From the NCBI GenBank assembly GCA_011800805.1, contig MPNW01000508.1, positions 84,708 to 110,238 on the forward strand: DNA of 25,531 nucleotides, written 5' to 3'. The notes beneath the pieces are model-generated. The model searched no databases and was not told the origin of the DNA. It saw only the letters and a list, made by a program, of their open reading frames with translations. The DNA comes from Hirudo medicinalis (Eukaryota > Annelida > Clitellata > Hirudinida > Hirudinidae). Made by a program: the position numbers and the translations under genes. This document shows, in pieces, positions 8,605 through 20,260 of this stretch (positions within the stretch are counted from its first letter, which is position 1; each line of letters opens with the position of its first letter).

Positions 8605-11437
8605 CTAAAACATCAAATCTAGACTCATAGAACTTGACCAAGGTCCAGAAATTGGTGGATTTTCAACAAAGTTTCCACTTTCCTCAGCTTTTGAAGTCTC
8701 GCGATTGCCCGTAAAGTTGTAAACATCTTCTTGGTTTGAACCGAATTCGAAATCTACATGCATTTTCGACTTGTAGTTGCTCAGGTGACCTGAGGTTATG
8801 AAAATGTACTTTCAGAAAACATTCAGAACGGAGAGATAAATACATTTTTGAAAGAAACGAACAAAATAATAATGAATAATCTTTAATGAAATGATGATCC
8901 CATTCAGAAAGTGATCGACATCCATCGAGTAATTGGTCAATGGATGGATCAATAGTTTTGGGCAATAGTAACATTGCAATGTCAATGTGAAACTCACTGA
9001 AACTGCCAGAGGATGGCTTCATGAAGTCACTTGTGCCATTGGGACTGGGGTAATCCTCCTCAGCAGGGTATTCAAAGATCTGAGCATCAGTCTCAGGATC
9101 AAGGAAGGTCACAGACTGTTTTTGGCAAAACATGGGTGAAAAATGTCTTTAAACATCTTTAATTTATCGTAATTTGATCTTTTGTAATTATTTTACAGTT
9201 TCTCAAGTTGTCTTTTTAGCTGACTGCCATCAGTTCTGTAGCAGAAAGGAGACAGAGAGTCATTGGAATGATTTCCAAGCAGACATACTTGTGAATTTTA
9301 AAGAGCAGAAGGAATCCACAATTAATTAACTCATTTATTGCTAAAGTAATCCCAATAATATAATTCCTCACATTAAAATCTAAAATCTACCAACCATCTT
9401 CCTCTTTGGTCCTTTGGATTTTGCCAGGGCGGATTTCTTATATATGACACCTTCACCAACAAAGTCCACACCAGCCTCAGACATGTCCATCGTTTCATCC
9501 TCTTTTGTCTCCAAGCCTTCCTTCTCTGCCGATTCCATGCTCGGTGACCTTGGTGAATCGAGTAGCAGAGATTTCATGAGGGAATGATGAGATGAAGAGG
9601 TCAATCCACTATGGGTGGGGTAATGAGTAGAAGAAGGATGATTGAGCTTAATGGTTGCCTTGGTCACAGTCGTTGATTGTTGATCGCTCGACTTGGATTT
9701 GTCATCGGAAGGAATCTGATCCTCGAGGATGCTGTCGATGTTTGTCACTGGCACATTTTCACCTCCAGAAATCACAAAACTTTCAGGACCAAACATCTTG
9801 ACATCTGATTTATTGGAAGCAGAAGTTCTATCTCCACTGGTTGCTAGTGATGATGATGAGCTTTGTGGTCTTGAATCAATCGTACTGCACTGAGTCAAGT
9901 TTTTGTGATTGATTGGTTCACCAAGGGTCGATGCCCTGATGTCTTTGTATGGCATGAGACCCTGCATGGTCGGTGTGCTGGAGGAAGACCGAATCAGAAG
10001 AGAACCGGGCCTGTTTGTTTTGGTAGTAGAACAGACAGTGGATGAGTTGGCATTTGATTGAGTAAGAGCAGACCCATTTGCAGAAGAATTAGACTCTCTC
10101 ATGACAGTTTTATCATTCAATGTAACCTTTGCCTTGGAATTTTCTTTTGTGTCTGAGTTTTTCTTCAAAGCAAACTTAGTCTTGTTGTTCGATCCTGAAT
10201 CCTTGTTCTTGTTATTAGCAGTTGGCTTATCAACAGGTGGATTGGTACCACTTCGGGGTGAGTTTGACAGAAGAATGTCAGGGAGGTTCTTCTTGGGATT
10301 CTCATAAAGATTGTCTGAAGGCTTTTTGGCCTCCAATCCTCCATAAAACTTGGAATTAGTCCCCAATCTGCTCAAAGACTTCATGTCTCTTTCAACACCA
10401 CCTGACAACTCTTCTGAAATCTTGCCTGCAAAGTTCTCAAAAACTGACTTTGTCTCCTTGACTTGGTTCTGCCTGGGAAGTTCTTCAGCCTCGTCGGTTG
10501 AATCCCTCAGACAACGATCAACAGCTCTGGGAATGGAGATTTCTTCATAAATATTGTCACCACAAAACTGATCAGTTATAGAAACAGAGCATGACAATAC
10601 ATCCTGAAATTGTTGGCCTTCCTTGTATGTCCTCTTTTGATAGCTATCAACTTTTACAGCAGGCCCGTTACTGCCAAGCAATGAATTGTAACCATTCAGA
10701 TTGCTTTCGACTAAGTTGTATCCATTTCGTGATGCCATTGTCACTGGCTTGCCATTGTTCTCAGTGGTTTTATTCCCAGCTTGAACTGTGGTAAAATCCG
10801 CCAAATCACGATCTGGAAGTTGGTCTTTCTCATTGTGACCATTTTTATCAATCTCTTTGCCGCCATCTTTTCTATCTTTGTTTTTGCTTTCGATACAATT
10901 TTCATCATAAACAATCTTGAGAGAACTTTTTTCAAAGTTGATGTTCAATAGACTATTGAATTTCTTCAGTAGCTTTCCAACAAAACCTTTTCCATATTCC
11001 ATTTCTCCACTGAGCTGGTTTTCTCTGCATATTTCATGACTCAGTTTCTTGAGCATCAGATTGCTCTGTTCTTCCAGATTTAGGGACCTACGTTTTTCTT
11101 GATCTAGAAGAACAATTGGGTTGATCCGGATTGGAACAATTCTCTCATCAATTTCCTCATAAATATTTTCATCATGAAAAGTGGATAGGCATGGTACAGA
11201 TGAATAATATGACTTCCTGTTAGTCGATAACCTCTCATAGGCATTGAGGTTGCTTTCCTGGACAATCACCTTCTTTCTTTTTATCATTTCCAGTTTCCAT
11301 TGTGGAAATTCTGATTTTGAACGTTTTTTCTCCAGAAGGGCAGCTTTCCAATGCGGAACTTTTGCGTTGTCCTGACTATATTTTGTGTTTCTATTCAAAG
11401 GGTTAGATGTTTTCTGTTGACTAGATGAGATAGGCAT
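8605..11437 (-). CDS. Taperin/phostensin-like protein, three coding exons
   Basis: Proposed exons on -: 11437-9395, 9115-8998 and 8789-8605 (TAG 8607-8605), 781 aa. Phases agree: exon 1 ends ATG|GTTGGT (phase 0), exon 2 starts after AAACAG and ends TTCA|GTGAGT (phase 1), exon 3 starts after CCTCAG. The N-terminus has two 'P-x-W-K-x-x-[LM]-[LI]-x-[KR]-[KR]-[KR]' motifs (28-39, 45-56), a signature of taperin and phostensin (PPP1R18). It is followed by 'NPIVLLDQEKRR', like their N-P-F/basic segment. The middle is low complexity, Ser/Asn/Lys-rich. The exon 1/2 junction gives RKM-SVTF, an RVxF-type protein phosphatase 1 docking motif, followed by 'IFEYPAEE', matching the family's '[V/I]xF...YPSE' element. 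NIYEEI (Tyr93, Tyr297) and NLYENP (Tyr378) look like SH2 ligands. Inferred role: PP1-targeting, actin-associated scaffold. Exon 3 rests on phase and splice consensus only. Confidence 0.68.
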
Positions 11438-12020
11438 GTCTTGAACTGCTAATCTGCTTCACTTGCACGATGACGACGTGAGGCACGTAAATTTTCAAAT
11501 TTCAATCATGTCAGCTATAACTATTAATAGATGCACTCATTGTTCTGCTTAGGGAACATTCATTAAGTCTGTCATGAATAATAGCTGAAACACTAATCAA
11601 TGCACAGTAGGTGATACAGTACTATCCAATCAAATTTAAATAAATTTAACTTAAGTTTTGCTGTTATTATTATTATAAATACCCTTAGTGTTAATTTTGC
11701 CGAAACTACAAAAGTTTCATTGATCAATGCACAGGTGAACATTGTGCGCGCGTTTTATTCTTCTTAATAAAGTCTACAAAAAATTGATAGATAATTGTTT
11801 TACAATAAATTTCATAATTATTAAAGATTGAGTTATTTTATAAATAACTGCTTGGCCAAAAATAATAACATTCGCTTTATAATTTATAAAAAATATATAC
11901 ATAACACATATTTTCTGTTTTAAAAAATAAATTAATTTTGGTATTTATTTTTTTTTAGCTTAGTGCAGCACTGGTTGCAAGCGAGGAAGTGACGACCTGT
12001 TTCTTTTGACCAAGTAAATT

Positions 12021-12028
12021 TGACGTGG
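12021..12028 (+). promoter_or_regulatory. UPRE/CRE-like element TGACGTGG upstream of Arf
   Basis: TGACGTGG matches the unfolded-protein-response element bound by XBP1/ATF6-type bZIP factors and overlaps the CREB3-type consensus. It lies 124 bp upstream of the Arf ATG. In mammals ARF4, a class II Arf, is induced by CREB3 under Golgi stress, so the site is plausible. An 8-bp match alone can be chance. Confidence 0.4.
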
Positions 12029-12075
12029 CAGCGTTTACCTTGCTCTGCGGTTAAAAGCAGTCTGAAAAGTTGCGC

Positions 12076-12082
12076 TATAAAA
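12076..12082 (+). promoter_or_regulatory. TATA-like box of the Arf gene
   Basis: TATAAAA in the context GCGCTATAAAATT, 63 bp before the start codon. This would place transcription start near 12105-12112 and give a short 5' UTR. It is the only well-formed TATA element next to the gene on this strand. Confidence 0.45.
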
Positions 12083-12144
12083 TTAAATTGAGGCGAACGA
12101 ATTTTTGTTCGTTATTTTTCCAGTGTTGATTACATTTTAAAGCC

Positions 12145-14727
<2,583 letters not shown>

Positions 14728-15242
14728 GGAACTTTGGGCGTCCAATGGTCAATTATCCCTCTGCAGGGAATGATTCCCATTGGCAGTTGCTATGGTGATG
14801 ATAATGATGGCAGTGGTGGTGGCAAAGATGATGTTGATGAAGATGACAACATGATAATGTATCGTTGCTATTGGCACTATTGATTTGATTAAAACCCTTG
14901 AGCTATGATTACAGAGTCCGTTTGTGTTGTTGTTGCTGTTGTTATTACTATTATTATTACTATCATCATCATCATCACATTGCTATTAGCCAATGTGGTT
15001 ATTAAAATTAATGAGGTTGACTGGCTCGAAGTGTGAAATGTCGTTCCTTGAACTGTTTTGTTCTCCCTTTCCTGTTGGTAGTCGTTGGCGACGGCTCGTT
15101 TATTATTAAAGTTATTGTCGTTGTTAACACGTGTTTGCCATTGTCGACGGAAAGTTCTTTTTTGCAGTTATTTTTGCGCCGAGACACGCACTGTCACACT
15201 TTTTCTTGTTTAATTCCTTCTAATGGAAGTCCAGATGATGTC

Positions 15243-15248
15243 AATAAA
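15243..15248 (+). terminator. Candidate Arf polyadenylation signal AATAAA
   Basis: A canonical AATAAA hexamer on the coding strand, 516 bp after the Arf stop codon. Use would give a 3' UTR of roughly half a kilobase. It is a tentative choice. Confidence 0.4.
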
Positions 15249-16486
15249 TGCTTAAGTTAAGTCAGATGGCTGCTGGCAAGGACGGCACTGGTGTCTAAGT
15301 AAATTCGTTAATTTTTTGGCATGGTTTTGGTGCTTGATGTCGTCAGAAACTTGCATCGTGAGTGGCACACCTGTTGGCATCACATGTCTTGGCAATGACT
15401 TCCTGTGACCATTGTATTATACTAATGATGTTGGTTGAGTGGGTCATGTGATCTGACTTTCAATAGTAGATAATAATGTAATACAAATGTGGCCATTATT
15501 ACGTTCATCGTCTGCATCATCATCACCATCGTCGTCCTTGCAATTTGATTGAGCTGGTCACCAGTGTAAGTGAAAAACTCTGTTTAGGTGACATTGACAA
15601 GAACCTCGGAAATTGTGTCGTTATTACTTGCACACATTTTCATTCTGTCCTTGCTTCTGCTGGATGCTTCTGACTTCTGAAGAGGTTTTGATTTCTTATT
15701 ATTATTATTGTTATTATTATTGTCACTTGTTAAGTTTTTTTTTTTTTTCAAGATTTTCTTGCACTCCGCATTTTAAACCTCTCTACTCGTTCGATGGCGC
15801 AGTGGAACGATCCATTAAGGTCACAGTGTCATCGTCATCTTCGTGGCTCTCGCACGTGATCGCGAGTGTCATCACCATCATCTGTAGTATTACTACTGCA
15901 TCTCTCGTGGATCGTTGCATTGTGCTCTTTGTCGTTTCTGATTGGTTTCCTATTCGGGGCAGGCACGTGGATCTGCTGATGGATTGGCCGTCACACATTC
16001 GACCTAATTACATGTGATTATGATTATAACTTAAGCATAAACAGAGTTTTATGTTCAAATTCGTCTGTATAGCATTAATCCAGAAGTTGGATAAGATGGC
16101 AGGGGAAGCCAAGCTGACAGTTTCTGGTTGGGGTTATGGGGCAAACCTAGTGTTTGTATTTTCCTGGCTGGTAATGGGATGAAAAAGTTTGGGATACGAC
16201 AATGCCACCAACCCATTGTTGCACTTCCACAGCATTTATTTGAATTTTAACATTGGATTCAAATGCCCAAACTATTGCCAAGCCAATTGGTTATTTTGAT
16301 GTCCACTACATTTCCAAAGTAGTGAATTGAGACAGCAGTTCAAGAATTAGTCAGGAGCAAGATGTCAAATTTAACAGGATAATTTGGAGGTGACATGGTC
16401 AGAGGAGTGTCACATAATTTTATTGCAGATGGCAGTAATTTAAAGAAAGGAACTTGCACATCAGTGATATATTTTACATAAACTCA

Positions 16487-16492
16487 TTTATT
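16487..16492 (-). terminator. CCDC97 polyadenylation signal AATAAA
   Basis: AATAAA on - (TTTATT on +), starting 15 bases beyond the CCDC97 stop at 16509-16507. The transcript would have a very short 3' UTR. Its position next to the stop makes it the natural candidate. Confidence 0.55.
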
Positions 16493-16506
16493 AAACTATC
16501 TGCTGA

Positions 16507-17729
16507 CTAATTAGAATCAGTTTCGTCCTCGTCAAAATATTTGTCTTGTGCGTCTTGGTGGATCAAGTCCATGGAATCGAGCCTCTCGTCGTTGTCGATT
16601 TTCCTGAAAATAAAAAAGGGGTGTTAAGTGAGACATTCCTTGATTCCACAGTTCAAATGCAATTTTGATTACAGCATATTCTAGGAACTTTCCAGTAGAA
16701 GTAATAATTAAAATCAGCATTAAATTGCATTATAACAAATAGGTGGTAACAAATGCATTAACAACAACTTAAAATTGATGACGAAACAGGATGGTTACTT
16801 ACTCGTAGTCGATGTCTTCGTCGAGTCCTTGCAAGAACCTCTCTTTCATGATGACTGCAAATTCTTTCTGTAGGAATTCTTTGTCTGACACTTCATTTTC
16901 CTCCTCTTCTTCTTCTTCTTCCTCATCTTCATCATCATCTTCATCCTCTTCAACACAATCCATGAGGTGCTCCTAAAAATAACAACAAAACAAAGATGGT
17001 TAAAACTTGACAAATAAAGAATTTGATTAGATAGAAACAACAATTATGGCTGGTTAACTATCGCACAGTTCTTAATGTGATTATGGTAATGATGATGCTA
17101 AACTCACCTCCTCCTCCAGCTGTCTCTGATACAATTCATTGTTCTGCATGCTTTCCAGGTGACTCATGCAGAACGAAGTCAAAAAGTTCTCTCCCGTCAT
17201 CGGCTTGCAATGGATCTTGCTGCTGTCAAGGAATTTGCCCAACATACGCTCATACATCAGCGGATTCCTTCTCTTCATCTCCTCCTCACTGAAGTATTCG
17301 CCTTCCTCCACCAATTCCAGCATCTTTTTGTACCTCCGATTCCTTGCGGACGACTTACTCGGTTTCTGTGAAAACTGACCAAGAATTTGCTTCTTGTAGA
17401 TTTCTATCAGGTCATTTGAAGGCATAGAGTCTAGGCATAGCATGTCGTCTGACTTAAGCAACTTTCCATATCTTTCTGTAAACATTAAGAAATTTAACAT
17501 TAATACGTGGACATATGAAACAAGTTATTAGTAAAAAATAAATTCACAACTTACCCAGAAACTTCGCCGGAGAAGAATCAAAAAGTTGATCGGCTATCGA
17601 ATATTTCTCGTCGTCAGTTAAATCTGGTTCATCGCGGGATTGATTCTTAAAAAAGGCGCTGGGATCGGCAACAATCCTAAGAATCATATTTCTTCTTAAC
17701 TCAAGTGTGTACTGATTTGATGAGGTCAT
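16507..17729 (-). CDS. CCDC97: CCDC97 homolog (DUF2052 family), four exons
   Basis: Exons on -: 17729-17555, 17475-17108, 16972-16803 and 16603-16507 (TAG). Phases 1, 0 and 2 join correctly to 269 aa. Donors are GTAAGT, GTGAGT and GTAAGT. The exon 1/2 join restores 'PAKFLERYGKLLK', matching the 'FLERFG..L' block of vertebrate CCDC97; 'EPDLTDDEK' just before is also conserved. A basic segment, 'SARNRRYKKMLELVEEGEYFS', precedes 'MKRRNPLMYERMLGKF'. Then comes a long Asp/Glu run (encoded by GAA/GAT/GAG repeats), 'KEFLQKEFAVIMKERFLQG' and the acidic tail 'KYFDEDE', like the human tail (RYFDEEE). CCDC97 is a poorly characterised, mainly nuclear protein found with SF3B/U2 snRNP components, so a role in splicing is likely but not shown here. 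The gene looks intact. Confidence 0.92.
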
Positions 17730-18444
17730 AACTAAGTATAGTTATATAATAAATAAAGCCAATTTAATGATATAATGTGAAATTCTTTAACAAACTAATT
17801 GTTTTGTTTTGATCCAGCTTTTAAAAATCCCAAAAAAGATTACGAATTTGCCGTGTCAATTAATTAAATTTGAAAAATTTGGTTCACTTAATAAAAACTT
17901 ACAAGTGACATTAGAATATTAATTTTCATCATTATTTAATTCAAATTACATTGTTTCTATTTTAAATTATTTTTGATTAAAATAACATAACATGACGAAT
18001 ATTAAAATAGCTTAAAAGAAGCTTTTTCAAGAATTTTTGCTTGTTATTGCTTAGAACACCGTTTTAACCTTGGAGTAATATTAAGGTCATTCAAAGCCTT
18101 TGCTGTCAAACATTAACTAAGTTATTTCACGATGGGCCACGTGTTGTAGTTATGAATATTTGTCTGAGACTATTTTTTAAAAGTAATTTATATTTCTCTA
18201 AAAGAAAATGTTAACGTTACATTTCAATTAGCATAGTACTATAACGATTGTATCAGACGTTCTATATCAAACATTCCTCCGAAATTATTTATTGACATCC
18301 GGATAAACGGCTAACATATTCCCCAACATTGAGAATCTAAGCAATTCAGAGATGTACTTTTGAAGTATAGAATCGACAATCTACTTCAATAATTTCCCAA
18401 TGTCAATAACTCCATCAAACAAAAAATTAACTTTATATTCTCAA
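17730..18444. other. AT-rich spacer between CCDC97 and the U1 cluster
   Basis: This should contain the CCDC97 promoter (minus-strand gene starting at 17729) and the 3' flank of the first U1 gene. No TATA element, ORF or repeat is convincingly recognised. Confidence 0.4.
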
Positions 18445-18609
18445 CCGGGAAAAGCGCGAACGCAACTCCCATCACTCACAAATTGTGCGCCCGAGTTACC
18501 CACATTTGGGGTAATCGCAGGTTTCAGCTAATCCCAAGTGCAATGGACCAGCCTCGGCCTGGGCGAGCCGCCTCCTTGATCACGGCTACCACCTACGCCA
18601 GGTAAGTTT
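18445..18609 (-). ncRNA. U1 spliceosomal snRNA gene, copy 1
   Basis: About 165 nt, matching U1 length (164 nt in human). On - it begins AAACTTACCTGGC, so nt 3-11 (ACUUACCUG) that pair with 5' splice sites are intact. Stem-loop I has GATCAAGGAGG where canonical U1 has GATCACGAAGG, so the U1-70K-binding loop is altered. Stem-loop II keeps ATTGCAC, the U1A/SNF-binding core. Stem-loop III, GCGATTACCCCAAATGTGGG, is the diagnostic match. The Sm site reads CAATTTGTGA, and the 3' terminal stem ends TTGCGTTCGCGCTTTTCCCGG, close to canonical GCGTTCGCGCTTTCCCCTG. A PSE-like element lies upstream at 18657-18675. It is either a divergent functional U1 variant or an early pseudogene. Confidence 0.9.
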
Positions 18610-18656
18610 GGTAGATGCCGATACCCAGCGCTTTTGTGTCCCATGGCCAATCCTAA

Positions 18657-18675
18657 CGGAGGTGTTTCTCATGAT
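18657..18675 (-). promoter_or_regulatory. PSE-like element upstream of U1 copy 1
   Basis: On - this reads CATGAGAAACACCTCCG. The AACACC core (GGTGTT on +, 18661-18666) is 52-57 bp upstream of the snRNA start and recurs at nearly the same distance before all three U1 copies. That spacing fits a pol II snRNA proximal sequence element. Confidence 0.6.
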
Positions 18676-19167
18676 TTGTGTTACACATTTTGAAACAGTC
18701 GTTAGTAACCCATTATTACTTTTACTTTCCTGAACATTGCTGGCCAGAAATTAGCTCTTCTAAAAACATTTATTTATATAACAATTATTTATAGATTTTT
18801 TTTTTATAATTCCAATTCGTTTTTATTTAAACTATTCGATGCTTCGTTGAAAAATAGAAGCAAAGTAAAGAATATAAATGTATAAACATTCACATCTCGG
18901 TCATAATTCAGTAAACAATTTGAAACAACTGGGTAAATAATAATAATAATATCTGAATAATAATTTACATCCAGGTCGACCGAATGCTTGCGTCCTGCAT
19001 ACGGCGGTAGCCATTAGTGGCTGTAAATCGTTCCTTGATTGTCGTGTTCGCGATGAATGTGGCTCTACATAAATGAAGTACATTGCGCTGGACAATAATA
19101 TCTCATTAGTTAAAAGAGATGATACGAGTACGTAACATCAAATACATAAATATTTTTATTTAAGAAA
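18676..19167. other. Spacer between U1 copies 1 and 2
   Basis: AT-rich sequence without similarity to the other two inter-U1 flanks beyond the PSE-like element. A 64-codon minus frame at 18901-19095 is not supported. Confidence 0.4.
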
Positions 19168-19332
19168 CCGGGAAAAGCGCGAACGCAACTCCCAACACTC
19201 AAAAATCATGCGCCCGAGTTACCCACATTTGGGGTAATCGCAAAGTTCAACCGACCCCAAGTGCTATGGGCCAGCCTCCCCCTGGGCGAGCCGCCTTCGT
19301 GATCGCGGCTACCACCTGCGCCAGGTTAGTAT
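19168..19332 (-). ncRNA. U1 snRNA gene, copy 2, with altered 5'-splice-site-pairing end
   Basis: About 165 nt. It begins ATACTAACCTGGC, so it keeps the canonical AU start but has A instead of U at nt 6 (plus-strand T at 19327). U1 nt 6 pairs with donor position +3, so this RNA would prefer GTTAGT over GTAAGT. Stem-loop I carries the fully canonical U1-70K loop GATCACGAAGG, unlike copies 1 and 3. Stem-loop II has ATAGCAC instead of ATTGCAC, so U1A/SNF binding may be weakened. Stem-loop III is canonical, the Sm site GATTTTTGA is good, and the terminal stem is intact. A PSE-like element lies at 19381-19399. Substitutions are confined to a few functional sites, and the fold looks preserved. Confidence 0.9.
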
Positions 19333-19380
19333 GATTCTCTGCGCGTTCTCATAGCTTTTGCCCAGTCTGAGCTACATTGT

Positions 19381-19399
19381 CGGAGGTGTTCCGCGTGTA
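19381..19399 (-). promoter_or_regulatory. PSE-like element upstream of U1 copy 2
   Basis: Reads ACACGCGGAACACCTCCG on -, sharing AACACCTCCG exactly with copy 1's element. The core is 53-58 bp upstream of the snRNA start, so promoter identity has been kept for the variant gene. Confidence 0.6.
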
Positions 19400-19440
19400 T
19401 TTTATTAAAATGTGAAAAAACAAAATCTGATTGTATTCTT

Positions 19441-19575
19441 GAGGTGCTGAAGTGGATGCCCATTGAACATGAGCAGATTTTCGGGCCAACCATTTATGCA
19501 GCGCTTCCTCCAAAGGGCTTCCAGTGCTAGGTTGCGAACCACTGCCATCACTACTACGTGTAGAATCTGCACATC
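19441..19575 (-). mobile_element. 5'-truncated SINE remnant related to the Arf-intron copy
   Basis: On - it has a B-box-like GGTTCGCAACC (19540-19530). A tail follows that matches the 12982-13115 element: GCCCTTTGGAGGAAGCG, ATAAATG and, after an extra segment, GCACCTC. The A-box end is missing. It lies between U1 copies 2 and 3. Confidence 0.45.
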
Positions 19576-19635
19576 CATTTTAAATATAGGAATCCAATAT
19601 TTTGATTATAAATGTTGTTGATTATTAACGTCCGT

Positions 19636-19745
19636 TATGTAACAGGATGATTTGGCCGGTTTTCCCGCAACGGGTCTTAAATTCGTGATGTCGTCGATAG
19701 AGGCGGAGAGGTGTTAATCACTAGACCATGATGGAGCACTATAAC
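19636..19745 (-). mobile_element. Decayed tRNA-like/SINE fragment
   Basis: On - it reads TCCATCATGGTCTAGTGATTA, close to the 5' end and A-box of tRNA-Glu-type genes (TGGTCTAGTGGTTA). A degenerate B-box region (GAATTTAAGACCC) follows. No acceptor stem pairs, so it is not a functional tRNA. Its relation to the other two SINEs is unclear. Confidence 0.35.
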
Positions 19746-20032
19746 ACATAAACATCATATATCTATATATTATAAATAATTGTATATATAAAATATTTTT
19801 TAAATATATAGAATTGTTTAAATATAAAAAAAACACTTGTGAGAAAGTTCAACGGGCTTGTGCTTTACTCTGTGATGCGTCGGTATGTTCTGACGCTCTC
19901 ATCTTCAATATTGACAGCATATCCTATATCATACTTCTATGATATCCAAGTTCCTACAAACTTTAGACAAGCCAAAGCGACTGGCTGATAAAACATTTTC
20001 CAATACCACAAAAACTAACTTTCATTAAACAA
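19746..20032. other. Spacer upstream of U1 copy 2 and 3' of copy 3
   Basis: This begins with an AT dinucleotide-rich stretch (about 19755-19830) and ends with the 3' flank of U1 copy 3. That flank reads TGAAAGTTAG on -, resembling copy 1's ATAAAGTTAA at a similar position and possibly a 3'-box. Nothing else is recognised. Confidence 0.35.
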
Positions 20033-20197
20033 TCGGGAAATGCGCGAACGCAAACCCCAAAACTCAGAAATTGTGCGCCCGAGTTACCCACATTTGGGGT
20101 AATCGCAGGAATCAACCAGCCCCCTGTGCAATGGGCCAGCCTCCTCCTGGGCGAGCCGCCTTCTTGATCGCGGCTACGACCTACGCCAGGTAAGTTT
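20033..20197 (-). ncRNA. U1 snRNA gene, copy 3
   Basis: About 165 nt. It begins AAACTTACCTGGC, so the 5'-splice-site-pairing segment is canonical. Stem-loop I reads GATCAAGAAGG (one change from GATCACGAAGG). Stem-loop II has ATTGCACAGG, keeping the ATTGCAC core. Stem-loop III is identical to the other copies. The Sm site is CAATTTCTGA, with C inside the usual U-run, and could bind Sm proteins less well. The 3' stem has ATTTCCCGA in place of TTTTCCCGG. A PSE-like element is present at 20242-20260, though its core is about 3 bp closer to the gene than in copies 1 and 2. This is the copy most likely to be decaying. Confidence 0.88.
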
Positions 20198-20241
20198 GAC
20201 CGAGACTGAACCTTAGCCTTTATGCACGGGGATCGACGTTA

Positions 20242-20260
20242 GCGATGGTGTTTTTGGCAT
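20242..20260 (-). promoter_or_regulatory. PSE-like element upstream of U1 copy 3
   Basis: Reads ATGCCAAAAACACCATCGC on -. The AACACC core is shared with the other two copies, 50-55 bp upstream of the snRNA start, but it has CATCG where they have CTCCG. Confidence 0.5.

Larger units (their letters stand above)
11438..12144. promoter_or_regulatory. Shared head-to-head promoter region (taperin-like / Arf)
   Basis: 707 bp separate the ATG of the minus-strand taperin-like gene from the plus-strand Arf ATG. The middle is very AT-rich; the two ends are less so. The Arf side has CRE/UPRE-like TGACGTGG at 12021-12028 and a TATA-like element at 12076-12082. The minus-strand side has a GACGACGTGAGG segment near 11471-11482. 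A short 5' UTR intron for the minus gene is possible (an AG acceptor-like GATTAGCAG lies just upstream of its ATG). Confidence 0.5.
14728..16506. other. Convergent Arf/CCDC97 3' region rich in trinucleotide tracts
   Basis: This holds the 3' UTR of Arf (+) and the 3' end of CCDC97 (-). It contains GAT/TGG-rich sequence (about 14789-14870), TTG/TTA/ATC tracts (about 14930-14980), a TTA tract (about 15696-15722) and a T-run (about 15736-15749). A plus frame of 134 codons at 15613-16017 is made of these tracts (Tyr and Phe runs) and is not called. No RNA gene is recognised. Confidence 0.5.

Noticed and set aside
8812..8997. Coding continuation of taperin-like exon 2 past 8998
   Set aside because: The frame stays open past GTGAGT but turns hydrophobic and unlike the family. 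The canonical donor at 8997 and the in-phase acceptor at 8790 explain it better as intron.
15613..16017. Plus-strand 134-codon frame downstream of Arf
   Set aside because: The frame is composed of Tyr, Phe and Cys runs produced by TTA/TTG/T tracts in the Arf-CCDC97 intergenic region. No domain is seen, and it overlaps an opposite-strand frame of similar quality.
19636..19745. Possible functional tRNA-Glu gene on the minus strand
   Set aside because: Only the A-box side is tRNA-like. The acceptor stem does not pair, the B-box is degenerate and no anticodon arm forms.
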